64,000 bases of DNA from Bacillus xiapuensis (GTDB taxonomy: Bacteria; Bacillota; Bacilli; Bacillales; Domibacillaceae), in assembly GCF_002797355.1 (NCBI RefSeq), contig NZ_KZ454939.1, forward strand, positions 1,769,828 through 1,833,827. Direction: 5' to 3'. Position 1 is the stretch's first letter, and every line of letters begins with the position of its first letter. Under the pieces are notes generated by a model. The model searched no databases. It had not been told where the DNA came from and saw nothing but the letters and a program-made list of their open reading frames with translations. Position numbers and translations under genes: made by a program. Shown one piece after another: positions 9,454-18,671 of the stretch.

Positions 9454-10926
9454 TTATTTACCAGCCGGCTGTCTTCGCTGGTCAATCGGGTGAACAATGG
9501 AGGGCCTAAGCTTGGAGGCAGGCACTGCCTTTCTGATAAACACTTGCTTGAACGACTGGGGATCAAACGGCAAGATCGGCCATAAATACGGCGTATTTAA
9601 GGCGCGCATCCGAGCTAAATAAATAATGATGCAGGTTGACGCAATCATAAATCCCGGCACTTTAAACAGCGCCACTGCCAGCAGCAGCACTAACCTCGCT
9701 AACTTATTCGCGATGCTTAATTCATAACTCGGCGTAGCGTATGTTCCGATTGAGGCAATGGCTATATACAAGATCACTTCAGGCACAAATAAACCGACGT
9801 CAATCGCAATCTGGCCAATTAATACCGCGGCAATTAACCCCATTGCGGTCGACAGCGGTGTCGGTGTGTGAATGGCGGCAATCCGCAAGAACTCAACTCC
9901 TACATCTGCCAAGAGGATCTGAATTACAAGCGGAATATTCGTTTCCTTATTCGGTCCGATGAATTCAAGTGCTTTCGGCAGCAATTCCGGCTGAAGCGCT
10001 ACAAGCAGCCACAGCGGCAGCAAAAATAGAGAAGCCAGAACACCGCCAAAACGGAGCCAGCGAATAAAGGTGCCGACAGCAGGTGCCTGCCTGTATTCCT
10101 CGGCATGCTGCAAATGGTGAAAGAAAGTTGCCGGCAAAATAATCACGCTCGGGGAGGTATCGACAAATAACAGTACATGGCCTTCGAGCAAATGAACAGC
10201 TCCAATGTCTGCTCTTTCCGTATATCGTACGATCGGATAAGGATTGTAGCCTTGTTTCACAATAAATTCTTCTATTGTTTTGTCGGCCATGGGAATGCCG
10301 TCCACACAAATCGACGAAAGCTCTTGCTTCACTAACGCCACAAGATCCGGATCGGCCACCCCATCGATATAACCGATAGCGACATCGGTTTTGGAGCGTG
10401 TACCTACTTTTGTCATCTCAAACCGCAAGCGTCCGTCTCTAATTCTTCTTCTTGTTAAAGCAGTGTTCACAATAATATTCTCCACATATCCATCCCTGGA
10501 GCCCCGAACAACTTTTTCGGTGTCCGGCTCTTCCGGCTGTCTTCCCGGATAGCTGCGGACATCCACTATATAAGCGGCCTCCTCGTTTTCTGCGACGATG
10601 GCAATTAAGCCGGATAATACTTGATCGAGCGCTTGATCCAATGACTCTACCCGGCTCACTGATTGATGAGCTAAGCGGTTTTCAATAATATCGCCAACTC
10701 GAGAGCTTCTTCTCTCCAAATCATTTAACTGTGTTAATTCGGTCAGCAGCTCGATGATAAAGAGTGTGTCACACAAACCATTCACATAGTAGACATGTAC
10801 TTTCTTCCCTAAAATGTTAAATTGGCGAACACCTGTATCAAAGCTTTTTCCAAGCCCGAGCTTCTCTTCCATCAGCCGATCCATTTCCTTAGGGTCCCTC
10901 GGTATCCTTTGTTCAATTTCCTTCAT
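9454..10926 (-). CDS. spoVAF: Spore germination protein SpoVAF (GerA family)
   Basis: SpoVAF belongs to the GerA A-subunit family and acts in the spore inner membrane during germination with the SpoVA channel. The 490-residue product has a hydrophilic N-terminal domain to about residue 285, then about five membrane segments, including the conserved HTPTPLSTAMGLIAA stretch. I chose the ATG at 10926 (MKEIEQRIP), with GGGAGG before it, over an ATG seven codons upstream. It follows spoVAB by 31 nt. In B. subtilis spoVAC, AD, AEb and AEa would lie between them; here they are missing. Confidence 0.92.
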   Translation of the reverse strand: MKEIEQRIPRDPKEMDRLMEEKLGLGKSFDTGVRQFNILGKKVHVYYVNGLCDTLFIIELLTELTQLNDLERRSSRVGDIIENRLAHQSVSRVESLDQALDQVLSGLIAIVAENEEAAYIVDVRSYPGRQPEEPDTEKVVRGSRDGYVENIIVNTALTRRRIRDGRLRFEMTKVGTRSKTDVAIGYIDGVADPDLVALVKQELSSICVDGIPMADKTIEEFIVKQGYNPYPIVRYTERADIGAVHLLEGHVLLFVDTSPSVIILPATFFHHLQHAEEYRQAPAVGTFIRWLRFGGVLASLFLLPLWLLVALQPELLPKALEFIGPNKETNIPLVIQILLADVGVEFLRIAAIHTPTPLSTAMGLIAAVLIGQIAIDVGLFVPEVILYIAIASIGTYATPSYELSIANKLARLVLLLAVALFKVPGFMIASTCIIIYLARMRALNTPYLWPILPFDPQSFKQVFIRKAVPASKLRPSIVHPIDQRRQPAGK

Positions 10927-10957
10927 GAATAAACCTCCCTGCTTCACGTTTCCTTCA

Positions 10958-11410
10958 TTACAGCTTCACATAGTAGAGCCAGTGAAATAAGGATCCCGCG
11001 ACCTTTCCAAGCGCGATTGCCATCATCAGCGCAATAATCCATTCATAAACGCCGATCCGCTTTGCCAGTGTGGGAAAAACATTCAGAACCTCGGTCAGAG
11101 CCGCCGCCAACATTCCGATGAACATCCCGCTTAATAAACCGATGGGCGCCATAACAGCGGCATTTGCAGCCAGCTGCACCGGGAACAGGCTGATTGTTGT
11201 CCCCGCAAGCACTCCCATGATTACCGCCCATTCGTATTCTCTAATTCTGCAGAAAGATTTCGTCAGCTGCATTAGCCGCGGAATAATTCCCAGCACGGTA
11301 ATAAAAGCCACGTACCCTGCTCCTACCGACAGCCCTCCCGCTAAACCGATAATTATGAGCGTAAGGTTATGAACGGTAGCCACGATAAATCCTGCTTTCT
11401 TTTTGTTCAT
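10958..11410 (-). CDS. spoVAB: Stage V sporulation protein SpoVAB
   Basis: SpoVAB is a small membrane protein of the SpoVA system, which moves calcium dipicolinate into and out of the spore. The 150-residue product has four or five hydrophobic segments and the conserved stretches VLGIIPRLMQLTKS, MLAAALTEVLNVFP and GSLFHWLYY. The ATG at 11410 overlaps spoVAA by 44 nt; a GTG at 11383 with AGCAGGA before it would overlap by only 17 nt and match the B. subtilis length better, so the start is uncertain. Confidence 0.9.
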   Translation of the reverse strand: MNKKKAGFIVATVHNLTLIIIGLAGGLSVGAGYVAFITVLGIIPRLMQLTKSFCRIREYEWAVIMGVLAGTTISLFPVQLAANAAVMAPIGLLSGMFIGMLAAALTEVLNVFPTLAKRIGVYEWIIALMMAIALGKVAGSLFHWLYYVKL

Positions 11411-11990
11411 TTAAAATGACATACTGATTAATCTCTTGCTGGTACTTAAACATTTCTATTTCTAGGGGGCTGGGCTCTTCATTGAACCGCTTTTTAAATA
11501 AGTGGTTGAAAAACAAGATCATTCCCGCTCCCAGGCCAATCGAATAAGGAATTTGAAAAACAAGCGGCTGCTCCGTTTGTTCACCGGTCACCAATTCGTA
11601 CAGCTTAATATGAACCGCCTGCATGCTGACATCTTCATGAAAATTCATAATCGTTAACGCTGCTCCGATAAAAAGCAGCCACCAAACGAAGATGAACAGC
11701 GGAAACGAGGATTTCTTAGCAGGAGGAGCCGTGTCAATGATCGTTTGCGCCGGTCCGATAAGCTGGATGTCCGCCTCCGGCCATTGCTGAAGCAATTTCT
11801 CTACGATTGCCATGGCTTCAATAATAATAATTTGCTTGTCCTCTGGCCGAATTTGATAAATTTCCACATAAAGAAGAGCGGGCAATAAACTCTCGGGCGC
11901 AATAACTTGAGCAATGTCTTTCAGTTTCACGTTCGTATTCATATGAAGATGAATGCGATGCCGCAACCTGATGTATATGGAGGTTTCCAT
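11367..11990 (-). CDS. spoVAA: Stage V sporulation protein SpoVAA
   Basis: SpoVAA heads the spoVA operon and is a forespore membrane protein. The 207-residue product starts with the family pattern IYIRLRHRI, has a soluble N-terminal half, and two membrane segments (about residues 95-115 and 150-170) around MNFHEDVSMQAVHIKLYE. The stretch NEEPSPLEIEMFKYQ is highly conserved. GGGAGAAGG precedes the ATG. The sigma-G promoter candidate lies about 35 nt upstream. Confidence 0.93.
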   Translation of the reverse strand: METSIYIRLRHRIHLHMNTNVKLKDIAQVIAPESLLPALLYVEIYQIRPEDKQIIIIEAMAIVEKLLQQWPEADIQLIGPAQTIIDTAPPAKKSSFPLFIFVWWLLFIGAALTIMNFHEDVSMQAVHIKLYELVTGEQTEQPLVFQIPYSIGLGAGMILFFNHLFKKRFNEEPSPLEIEMFKYQQEINQYVILNEQKESRIYRGYRS

Positions 11991-12010
11991 CCTTCTCCCA
12001 CCCTGTATTC

Positions 12011-12054
12011 AATGATTGTATTTGTTAGTATGAACCAAATACAATCATTCATGC
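12011..12054 (-). promoter_or_regulatory. Candidate sigma-G promoter of spoVA inside a 14-bp inverted repeat
   Basis: On the minus strand GCATG (12050-12054) and CATACTA (12026-12032), 17 nt apart, fit the sigma-G consensus. The -10 box lies in the 11-nt loop of a perfect 14-bp inverted repeat: AATGATTGTATTTG at 12011-12024 and its complement at 12036-12049. Because transcription would start inside the left arm, the repeat is more likely a DNA-level operator than an RNA hairpin. A forespore regulator such as SpoVT would be a candidate, but I cannot assign it. Confidence 0.65.
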
Positions 12055-12087
12055 GAACATTTCCTCGGCGGGAAAGAAAGCACGGCA

Positions 12088-12139
12088 AAAAGCCAGCTTT
12101 CACTTACTCAGCTGACAGCTGGGAAGGGAAACTGGCTTC
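12088..12139 (-). terminator. Terminator of the spoIIA operon
   Basis: On the minus strand AAGCCAG pairs with CTGGCTT across an imperfect long hairpin with a central AGCTG/CAGCT helix, followed by TTTTTG. It lies just after sigF and separates it from spoVA. Confidence 0.7.
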
Positions 12140-12162
12140 AATGAAATAGGAACCTTGTCTGT

Positions 12163-12921
12163 CTAGGTGGATTTCATCTTCTCTTTCATCTCGATTAAAA
12201 TTTTCTTCTCCAGCCTGGACACTTGCACTTGAGAAATGCCCAGCCGGCCTGCGACCTCAGATTGCGTTTGATCTTTATAGTAACGCAAATAAACAATCAG
12301 CCTTTCTCTTTCATTCAACTCTCTGATGGCTTCTTTTAAGGCGATTTGATCAAACCACTGCTGACTGTTTTTATCCGCCATCTGATCAAGAAGAGTGATC
12401 GGATCGCCATCATTTTCATAAATCGTTTCATGAATGGATGATGGGGAGCGCCCGGCTTCTTGAGCCATAATGGCTTCTTCAGCCGAAATATCCAGATGAT
12501 CGGCTACTTCATGAATCGTGGGCGATCGGCCGTGCAGCTTCAATAGTTCATCCCTCGCCCTGCGGATTTTATTCCCTGTCTCCTTGAGTGAACGACTGAC
12601 CTTTACCGATCCGTCATCGCGAATAAACCGCTGAATTTCACCGATAATCATCGGTACCGCGTAAGTAGAGAATTTAACGTCATAGCTTAAATCGAATTTA
12701 TCAACGGACTTCAACAAACCGATACAGCCGATTTGAAATAAATCATCCGGGTCGTATCCTCGATTCAAAAAACGCTGAACCACGGACCAGACAAGCCGCA
12801 TATTCCTCTCAATGATCGTGTCTCTCGCTTCCTGGCTTCCATCTTGGCTTTCTTTAATCAGCTTTTTCAGCTCAGCATCCGGTAAGATTTCCAACTTTTC
12901 TTTTTTTGTTTCAACATCCAT
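12163..12921 (-). CDS. sigF: Forespore sigma factor SigF
   Basis: SigF is the first forespore-specific sigma factor, held inactive by SpoIIAB until septation. The 252-residue product has region 2 (MRLVWSVVQRFLNRGY, DLFQIGCIGLLKSVDKFD), region 3 and region 4 (QSEVAGRLGISQVQVSRLEKK). I used the ATG at 12921 (MDVETKK) preceded by AAGGGG; an in-frame ATG seven codons upstream has no site. It is last in spoIIAA-spoIIAB-sigF, with an 11-nt gap after spoIIAB. Confidence 0.97.
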   Translation of the reverse strand: MDVETKKEKLEILPDAELKKLIKESQDGSQEARDTIIERNMRLVWSVVQRFLNRGYDPDDLFQIGCIGLLKSVDKFDLSYDVKFSTYAVPMIIGEIQRFIRDDGSVKVSRSLKETGNKIRRARDELLKLHGRSPTIHEVADHLDISAEEAIMAQEAGRSPSSIHETIYENDGDPITLLDQMADKNSQQWFDQIALKEAIRELNERERLIVYLRYYKDQTQSEVAGRLGISQVQVSRLEKKILIEMKEKMKST

Positions 12922-12932
12922 TGCTTGGCCCC

Positions 12933-13373
12933 TTAATTGCAATATGCTTTTTTATTGGCAATTTGCTTTTTTAATCGAAGAACGGTGCCTGATCCTTGAT
13001 GTGAAATCACTTCCACTTCATCCATAAAATTCTCCATGATGGTAAAGCCCATTCCCGATCTCTCAAGCTCAGGCTTCGTCGTAAATAAAGGTTCTCTTGC
13101 TTCATCCACATTAGCCATGCCGACTCCCTCATCACGAATCACAATATCGACCACTCCGTCTTCCATTACAACGGATATATAGACCATTCCGGCCGGGTTT
13201 CCTTCATAGCCGTGGATGATAGCATTGGTGACCGCCTCTGATACAACGGTTTTGATTTCCGTTAACTCTTCCATCGTCGGATCCATCTGCGCAATAAAAG
13301 CTGCGACTGTGACCCGCGCAAAAGCCTCGTTTTGACTAAGCGCGCTAAACTGAACATTCATTTCATTTCTCAT
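12933..13373 (-). CDS. spoIIAB: Anti-sigma-F factor SpoIIAB
   Basis: SpoIIAB is a GHKL-type serine kinase and anti-sigma factor that binds SigF and phosphorylates SpoIIAA. The 146-residue product, the same length as in B. subtilis, shows the N box [11 protein letters not shown], the G1 box RDEGVGM, and the G2 region [16 protein letters not shown] chose the ATG at 13373 ([12 protein letters not shown]), one base after the spoIIAA stop codon. Confidence 0.97.
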   Translation of the reverse strand: MRNEMNVQFSALSQNEAFARVTVAAFIAQMDPTMEELTEIKTVVSEAVTNAIIHGYEGNPAGMVYISVVMEDGVVDIVIRDEGVGMANVDEAREPLFTTKPELERSGMGFTIMENFMDEVEVISHQGSGTVLRLKKQIANKKAYCN

Positions 13374-13374
13374 A

Positions 13375-13725
13375 CTACGCCGCCCCCAATCGTTCAAGCG
13401 CTTGTTGTTCAGATGTTTCCATGCGAACGATTTTAAATAACCCGGACATCTCAAACAGCCTTTTCACCGCTGGAGAAATCGCACATACGACCATTTCTCC
13501 GTTTTTCTGCTTTATATGCTTATATCTGCCTAAAATCACACCAAGCCCTGAACTGTCCATAAAGGTTAAATCCCCAAGGTTTAAAACAATATGACGAATC
13601 TCTTCTCCCTCAATTGCCTCACTTGCTTGTTCGCGAAGTGATTCCGCTGTATGATGATCGAGCTCACCGATCAGCCGCAGACAAAGAATATGATCAACCA
13701 CTTCCATTTCAACTGTTAAGCCCAT
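13375..13725 (-). CDS. spoIIAA: Anti-anti-sigma factor SpoIIAA
   Basis: SpoIIAA is a STAS-domain protein that, when dephosphorylated, frees SigF from SpoIIAB. The 116-residue product carries the phosphorylated serine in [15 protein letters not shown] (the first or second Ser of that motif). AAAGGGGGAT precedes the ATG. It is first in its operon behind a sigma-H-like promoter. Confidence 0.96.
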   Translation of the reverse strand: MGLTVEMEVVDHILCLRLIGELDHHTAESLREQASEAIEGEEIRHIVLNLGDLTFMDSSGLGVILGRYKHIKQKNGEMVVCAISPAVKRLFEMSGLFKIVRMETSEQQALERLGAA

Positions 13726-13757
13726 GTTTTATCCCCCTTTTACGTTGATAACATGCT

Positions 13758-13783
13758 ATTCGACGATGTTTCTGCTCAATCCT
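13758..13783 (-). promoter_or_regulatory. Candidate sigma-H promoter of spoIIAA-spoIIAB-sigF
   Basis: On the minus strand AGGATTG (13777-13783) and CGAAT (13758-13762) are 14 nt apart, close to the sigma-H consensus AGGAWWT / RGAAT. They lie about 33 nt before spoIIAA. The B. subtilis operon is known to be sigma-H and Spo0A dependent. Confidence 0.65.
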
Positions 13784-13824
13784 CCCGCTTGACAAAACTA
13801 GAATGAATTCGCTAAAAGCTGTGC

Positions 13825-15000
13825 TTATTCATCATTTGTTTTAGTAAATGCGTGAAATACCTTTTTATAAAATTGCCACCAGCTTGCTTTGTCAACGTCT
13901 TCTTTCGCGATCAAGGAAGTTTTAGAAACCGTCTGGCCATTTTGCAAAATTTTCAACTCACCTAATTTGTCTCCCTTTTTCACAGGGGCATGAATATCGC
14001 CTTTCAATTGGATCTGTTGCTGATAGCCTTTGTTTTTCTCTCCTTGTCTCTTTAATATGGACAGCTTTTCACCCGTTTCTAGACGGACTGTATTCTTATG
14101 TCCTTTCGCCACATTTGCATGGGTGATTTCTTTGCCCTTTTCATAGAGCGGCTTTACCATGTATTGATGGAAACCATAATCCATCAGCTTTGTTATTTGC
14201 TCATTGCGTTCTTTCGGGGTCGGAGCGCCAAATACGACCGCAATCAGCCGCATATTTCCCTTTTTTGCCGTTGTCGTTAAGCAGTACTTCGCTTCATTGG
14301 TGAACCCTGTTTTCAGTCCGTCTACCCCAGGGTAAAATTTAATCAGACGATTCGTATTCACAAGCCAGAACTTTTTGTCGCTGTCATTTCGCAAATAAGC
14401 TTCGTAAGTCCCCGTAAATTCAGTGATCCCTTTATGCTTCAGCAGCTCTTTCGCCATCTTGGCCATATCATAAGCGGAGCTGTAATGTCCCGCTTCTGGC
14501 AGGCCTGTGGCGTTTTTAAATTGCGTTTGTTTCAACCCGAGCTTTTTCGCTTTTTGATTCATCAATTCAACGAATCTTTCTTCACTGCCGGCAACGCGTT
14601 CAGCCATAGCGACAGAAGCATCATTTGCCGAACCGATGGCAATTCCCTGCATCATTTCTGTGACAGTCATTTCTTCCCCAGGCTCCAAAAATATTTGCGA
14701 ACCGCCCATCGATGCAGCATGATCGCTTGTTCGGACCTTTTCATCCCAAGTTAATTTCTTCTGTTCAATCGCTTCCATGATAAGCAGCATCGTCATAATC
14801 TTTGTCATTGAGGCAGGGGGCAGCGGTTTATGACTATTTTTTTCATACAGTACCGCACCGGTATCCTGCTCAAGCAAAATCGCCGATTTGACATTCTCTG
14901 CCATGCCCTTCTCTGCCGGTGCTTCTTCCGCAAAAGCAGAAAGAGGAACATATTGCCCGATGAATAGAACTGTTATGAATAATAGGAATCTTCTCCTCAT
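13825..15000 (-). CDS. dacF: D-alanyl-D-alanine carboxypeptidase DacF
   Basis: DacF is a forespore penicillin-binding protein that trims spore peptidoglycan. The 391-residue product has a signal peptide (about residues 1-24), SxxK at Ser64-Lys67 (SMTK), S-A-N at 124-126 and KTG at 230-232. I chose the ATG at 15000, with GGAGG ten bases before it; the longer ORF starts inside the promoter. It lies upstream of spoIIAA and downstream of pdp, as in B. subtilis. Confidence 0.95.
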   Translation of the reverse strand: MRRRFLLFITVLFIGQYVPLSAFAEEAPAEKGMAENVKSAILLEQDTGAVLYEKNSHKPLPPASMTKIMTMLLIMEAIEQKKLTWDEKVRTSDHAASMGGSQIFLEPGEEMTVTEMMQGIAIGSANDASVAMAERVAGSEERFVELMNQKAKKLGLKQTQFKNATGLPEAGHYSSAYDMAKMAKELLKHKGITEFTGTYEAYLRNDSDKKFWLVNTNRLIKFYPGVDGLKTGFTNEAKYCLTTTAKKGNMRLIAVVFGAPTPKERNEQITKLMDYGFHQYMVKPLYEKGKEITHANVAKGHKNTVRLETGEKLSILKRQGEKNKGYQQQIQLKGDIHAPVKKGDKLGELKILQNGQTVSKTSLIAKEDVDKASWWQFYKKVFHAFTKTNDE

Positions 15001-15047
15001 GATCCAATAACCTCCAATAAAATTGTTAAATTCATACGATATAATCC

Positions 15048-15076
15048 CATTTTTTCCAATCGAGAGGTTTTTATAC
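15048..15076 (-). promoter_or_regulatory. Candidate sigma-F promoter of dacF
   Basis: On the minus strand GTATA (15072-15076) and GGAAAAAATG (15048-15057) are 14 nt apart; the -10 matches the sigma-F consensus GGNRANAMTR at every position. It lies about 50 nt before dacF, a known sigma-F gene. Confidence 0.65.
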
Positions 15077-15113
15077 AAAAAAAGAAGCACCCTTTTGCGG
15101 ATGCTTCTTTTTT
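15077..15113 (-). terminator. Terminator after pdp
   Basis: On the minus strand GAAGCA-t-CC and GG-g-TGCTTC pair around a short loop, followed by a run of seven T. It separates the nucleoside operon from dacF. Confidence 0.85.
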
Positions 15114-15134
15114 GTGCAATGCAGCTAAGTCCCG

Positions 15135-16442
15135 TTATTCTTTTGTAATTTCTTGGTGAACGAGCACCGGCGGAGCAACGGCTTCTTTCGCAAGTATTAT
15201 GCTTTTATACAATTCTTCTTTTACTTGCGAGATTTCTTCACGATTGCTGTAAATCGTAACGAGAGAATCGCCGGCGTTAACGTGATCGCCGATTTTCTTA
15301 TTCAGCATTAATCCGACAGCCAAATCTATCTCTGAATCTTTCGTCGCCCGGCCGGCTCCCAGCCACATGGCTGCCGTGCCAACATGGTCGGCAATGATCT
15401 CTGCAACGTACCCTTCTTCTTTCGCAGGCAGTTCGAATTTGTAAGCAGCTTGCGGAAGCTTGCTTGGATCGTCAACGATGGAACCATCTCCGCCCTGGGC
15501 TTCTATAAAGACTCTAAATTTCTCAAGAGCCTCGCCGTTGTTAATTACTTTCAACAGCATTTGTCTCGCATCTTCCAACGATTCAGCGAGACCCGCCGCA
15601 TAAACCATATGGCTTCCGAGAACTAAGCAAAGCTCCGTTAAATCCTCAGGCCCTTCTCCTTTAAGCGTATCAATAGCCTCTCTTACCTCCAAAGCATTGC
15701 CGATGGCAAATCCCAGCGGCTGGCTCATGTCGGAGATCACGGCCATTGTTTTGCGGCCGACATTATTTCCGATGTTGACCATTGCTTGAGCAAGGGCGCG
15801 TGAATCTTCAAGGGTTTTCACGAGAGCACCTGCTCCTGTTTTCACATCCAGCACGATCGCATCCGCGCCGGCTGCAATTTTTTTGCTCATGATAGAGCTG
15901 GCAATCAGCGGAATGCTGTTGACTGTCCCTGTCACATCCCGCAGCGCATATAATTTCTTGTCGGCAGGGGTTAAATTGCCGGTTTGTCCGACAACCGCTA
16001 TTTTATTTTTGTTGACGAGCTCGATAAACTCATCGCTCGTGATTTCCACATGGAAGCCCTCGATCGATTCCAGTTTATCAATCGTACCGCCTGTATGCCC
16101 CAGTCCGCGGCCGCTCATTTTGGCAACCGGCACGCCTGCAGCCGCGACGAGCGGCCCAAGAACTAATGTGGTTGTATCTCCTACGCCTCCGGTGGAATGC
16201 TTATCCACTTTCACGCCTTCTATGGCAGATAAATCAATCTGATCGCCTGAAGCAACCATCGCCATTGTCAAATCCGCCAGCTCTGCTGCTGTCATCCCTT
16301 TAAAGTAGATCGCCATTAATAAAGAGCTGATCTGATAATCAGGGATGCTTCCGTCCGTATAGCCTTCTACAATAAATTGAATTTCCTCCGCAGTCAGTTC
16401 CTCTCCATCGCGTTTCTTTTGAATTAAGTCCACCATTCTCAT
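15135..16442 (-). CDS. pdp: Pyrimidine-nucleoside phosphorylase
   Basis: This enzyme splits uridine, deoxyuridine and thymidine with phosphate to the base and (deoxy)ribose 1-phosphate. The 435-residue product has the phosphate-binding motif [18 protein letters not shown] and the family signature [18 protein letters not shown]. The C-terminal domain follows after residue 330. It sits 14 nt downstream of punA, in a deoB-punA-pdp operon; in B. subtilis pdp is often placed with dra-nupC. Confidence 0.95.
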   Translation of the reverse strand: MRMVDLIQKKRDGEELTAEEIQFIVEGYTDGSIPDYQISSLLMAIYFKGMTAAELADLTMAMVASGDQIDLSAIEGVKVDKHSTGGVGDTTTLVLGPLVAAAGVPVAKMSGRGLGHTGGTIDKLESIEGFHVEITSDEFIELVNKNKIAVVGQTGNLTPADKKLYALRDVTGTVNSIPLIASSIMSKKIAAGADAIVLDVKTGAGALVKTLEDSRALAQAMVNIGNNVGRKTMAVISDMSQPLGFAIGNALEVREAIDTLKGEGPEDLTELCLVLGSHMVYAAGLAESLEDARQMLLKVINNGEALEKFRVFIEAQGGDGSIVDDPSKLPQAAYKFELPAKEEGYVAEIIADHVGTAAMWLGAGRATKDSEIDLAVGLMLNKKIGDHVNAGDSLVTIYSNREEISQVKEELYKSIILAKEAVAPPVLVHQEITKE

Positions 16443-16456
16443 ACAACCACCGCCCT

Positions 16457-17272
16457 TTACATCGTTTTAATCATTTCCTTGACGTATCGCAGAAAATCAG
16501 CCCGCACCTTCTCTGTTGTTTCTATTACTTCCGTATGAGTAAGCGGCTGGTCTAAGATGCCGGCCGCCATATTGGAAATGCAGGAAATACCGAGCACCTC
16601 TAAGCCGCTGTGGCGCGCCACGATTACCTCTGGCACAGTGGACATGCCCACAGCATCGCCGCCAATCGTTCTAGCAAGGCGCACTTCAGCCGGTGTTTCG
16701 TATGCTGGGCCTGTATTTCCGACATAGACGCCTTCTTGAACCTTTAAATGAATACTGGCTGCTACATCTTTTGCCAGCTGCCGCAGCTTTTTGCTGTATG
16801 CTTCCGACATATCAGGGAATCGTACGCCAAGACGGCTGTCATTCGGTCCGATCAATGGATTGCCGCCCATCATGTTGATATGATCCGCAATGATCATCAA
16901 ATCTCCCGGCTGAAATGACTCATTCACGCCTCCAGCCGCATTCGTTACGATAAGCGTCTCCACACCGAGCGCTTTCATAACGCGCACAGGAAATGTTACC
17001 TGATCAAAAGAATAGCCTTCATAAAAATGAAAGCGGCCCTGCATAGCGACAACTTCCTTTCCGGATAGTGTGCCGAATACGAGCTGGCCGGCATGGCCTT
17101 CCACCGTTGAAATCGGAAAATCCGGAATATCACTATATGGCACTTTTACAGCCTTTTCTATTTCATTGGCCAGTACGCCTAGCCCCGATCCTAAAATCAG
17201 CCCTATTTTCGGGCTCTTTTGACTGGTCTTCTCCAGATAGGCCGCCGCCTTTTCTATCATTTCTACATTCAT
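16457..17272 (-). CDS. punA: Purine-nucleoside phosphorylase (PNP family 2)
   Basis: This enzyme phosphorolyses guanosine and inosine to the base and ribose 1-phosphate. The 271-residue protein has the trimeric PNP motifs [13 protein letters not shown], the phosphate-binding [19 protein letters not shown], and the base-contacting [13 protein letters not shown]. The length is typical of the low-molecular-mass family. It lies between deoB and pdp with short gaps (12 and 14 nt). The gene is called pupG in B. subtilis. Confidence 0.95.
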   Translation of the reverse strand: MNVEMIEKAAAYLEKTSQKSPKIGLILGSGLGVLANEIEKAVKVPYSDIPDFPISTVEGHAGQLVFGTLSGKEVVAMQGRFHFYEGYSFDQVTFPVRVMKALGVETLIVTNAAGGVNESFQPGDLMIIADHINMMGGNPLIGPNDSRLGVRFPDMSEAYSKKLRQLAKDVAASIHLKVQEGVYVGNTGPAYETPAEVRLARTIGGDAVGMSTVPEVIVARHSGLEVLGISCISNMAAGILDQPLTHTEVIETTEKVRADFLRYVKEMIKTM

Positions 17273-17284
17273 ATTCGATTCCCC

Positions 17285-18469
17285 TTACTTTAAATCTTTT
17301 AAGAAGCTTGTACCATATTTCGGCAGCTTGATACCGAAATTCTCTGCCACCGTCGCGCCAATATCGGCAAATGTATTTCGGAGCGGAAGTTCTTTACCAC
17401 TTTCAAAACGTTTTGAATAGACTAAAAGCGGCACATATTCTCGCGTATGGTCCGTTCCGTGGTGAACCGGATCATTTCCGTGGTCAGCTGTAATGATCAG
17501 CAAATCATCATCCGTCATTTTTTCCAGCACCTCTGGCAGTCTGGCATCAAATTCTTCCAGCGCCCGCCCATATCCTTCCGGGTCGCGGCGATGGCCATAC
17601 AGAGCGTCAAAATCTACAAGGTTGACAAAGCTTAATCCGGTGAATTCCTTGTCAAACACTTGAATAAACCGATCCATTCCATCCATATTCGAGACGGTTC
17701 GAATCGCTTCTGTAACGCCCTCCCCGTCATAAATATCCGAAATTTTTCCGATGGCGATTACGTCGAAGCCGCTATCTTTCAGTTCGTTCATCACCGTGCG
17801 TTCAAACGGCTTTAACGCGTAGTCATGCCGGTTGGCTGTGCGGGTAAACGCTCCTGGAGTGCCGATGAACGGACGGGCAATGATGCGCCCCACCATATAT
17901 TTCTCATTCATCGTCAGCTCTCGCGCGATCTCACAAATTCGGTATAATTCCTCTAACGGAACGACTTCTTCATGGGCGGCAATTTGCAAAACGGAATCTG
18001 CGGATGTGTACACGATGAGCGCGCCTGTTTCCATGTGCTCCTTGCCAAGTTCATCAAGAATAACCGTGCCGCTTGCCGGTTTGTTTCCGATAACCTTTCT
18101 TCCCGTTCTTTCCTCAAGCTCCTGAATTAATTCATCAGGGAAGCCTTCCGGAAACACTTGAAAAGGCGTCTGAATATTCAGGCCCATAATTTCCCAATGA
18201 CCGGTCATGGTGTCTTTTCCATTGGAGGCTTCCTGCATTTTCGTATAATAAGCGAGCGGTTTCTCGGCTTTCTCCAGCCCTTTAATCGGACGGATATTGG
18301 CCAGGCCCAGCTTCGCCATGTTCGGCATCTTTAAGCCATTCATGTTCTCTGCGATATGCCCAAGCGTGTCTGCCCCTAAATCATTAAACCTTTGTGCATC
18401 CGGCGCTTCTCCGATTCCTACTGAATCCATCACCATTAAATGGATACGATTGTATGTAGTGGCTGCCAC
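17285..18469 (-). CDS. deoB: Phosphopentomutase
   Basis: DeoB interconverts (deoxy)ribose 1-phosphate and 5-phosphate, feeding nucleoside sugars into central metabolism. The 394-residue product, equal to B. subtilis Drm, has the alkaline-phosphatase-fold metal motif [13 protein letters not shown], the phosphothreonine site in KDTMTGHWE, and C-terminal metal ligands in [20 protein letters not shown] chose the GTG at 18469 because AGGAGG lies seven bases before it; the longer ORF runs into the operator. It heads deoB-punA-pdp. Confidence 0.95.
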   Translation of the reverse strand: MAATTYNRIHLMVMDSVGIGEAPDAQRFNDLGADTLGHIAENMNGLKMPNMAKLGLANIRPIKGLEKAEKPLAYYTKMQEASNGKDTMTGHWEIMGLNIQTPFQVFPEGFPDELIQELEERTGRKVIGNKPASGTVILDELGKEHMETGALIVYTSADSVLQIAAHEEVVPLEELYRICEIARELTMNEKYMVGRIIARPFIGTPGAFTRTANRHDYALKPFERTVMNELKDSGFDVIAIGKISDIYDGEGVTEAIRTVSNMDGMDRFIQVFDKEFTGLSFVNLVDFDALYGHRRDPEGYGRALEEFDARLPEVLEKMTDDDLLIITADHGNDPVHHGTDHTREYVPLLVYSKRFESGKELPLRNTFADIGATVAENFGIKLPKYGTSFLKDLK

Positions 18470-18539
18470 ATGAATTCCTCCTTTTCTCTTGCTTACTGAA
18501 CATGTTACCCCTTTATTGTTTAAATAATCCAATATACAT

Positions 18540-18557
18540 TTGTCAGAAGTCTGACAA
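18540..18557. promoter_or_regulatory. Palindromic operator candidate in the deoB leader
   Basis: TTGTCAGA and TCTGACAA, 8-bp perfect arms with 2 nt between, lie just downstream of the likely deoB promoter. The size and symmetry suit a GntR- or DeoR-type repressor site; the regulator is unknown. Confidence 0.55.
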
Positions 18558-18573
18558 CCTAGCACTCTTTTCT

Positions 18574-18603
18574 ATCTTACCCGATGTAAACGCTTTTTTA
18601 CAA
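18574..18603 (-). promoter_or_regulatory. Candidate deoB-punA-pdp promoter overlapping a cre-like site
   Basis: On the minus strand TTGTAA (18598-18603) and TAAGAT (18574-18579) lie 18 nt apart. The spacer and -35 are covered by a cre-like sequence at 18584-18599 (read on the plus strand ATGTAAACGCTTTTTT), matching 14 of 16 cre positions. This suggests CcpA repression of nucleoside use. Confidence 0.5.
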
Positions 18604-18606
18604 GCA

Positions 18607-18643
18607 AAAGCCATCCTTTTAGATGAAATAAGGATGGCTTTTG
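18607..18643 (-). terminator. Terminator after xerD
   Basis: An 11-bp hairpin, AAGCCATCCTT and its complement with an 11-nt loop, is followed by a weak T tract on both strands. It ends the fur-yqzK-xerD side before deoB. Confidence 0.7.
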
Positions 18644-18671
18644 GGAAAACGCTGTCGGACGGGAAGCGACG

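Noticed and set aside
9315-9566. 83-residue minus-strand ORF at the end of spoVAF
   Set aside because: It is an out-of-frame overlap of spoVAF and the following gap, with no ribosome site.
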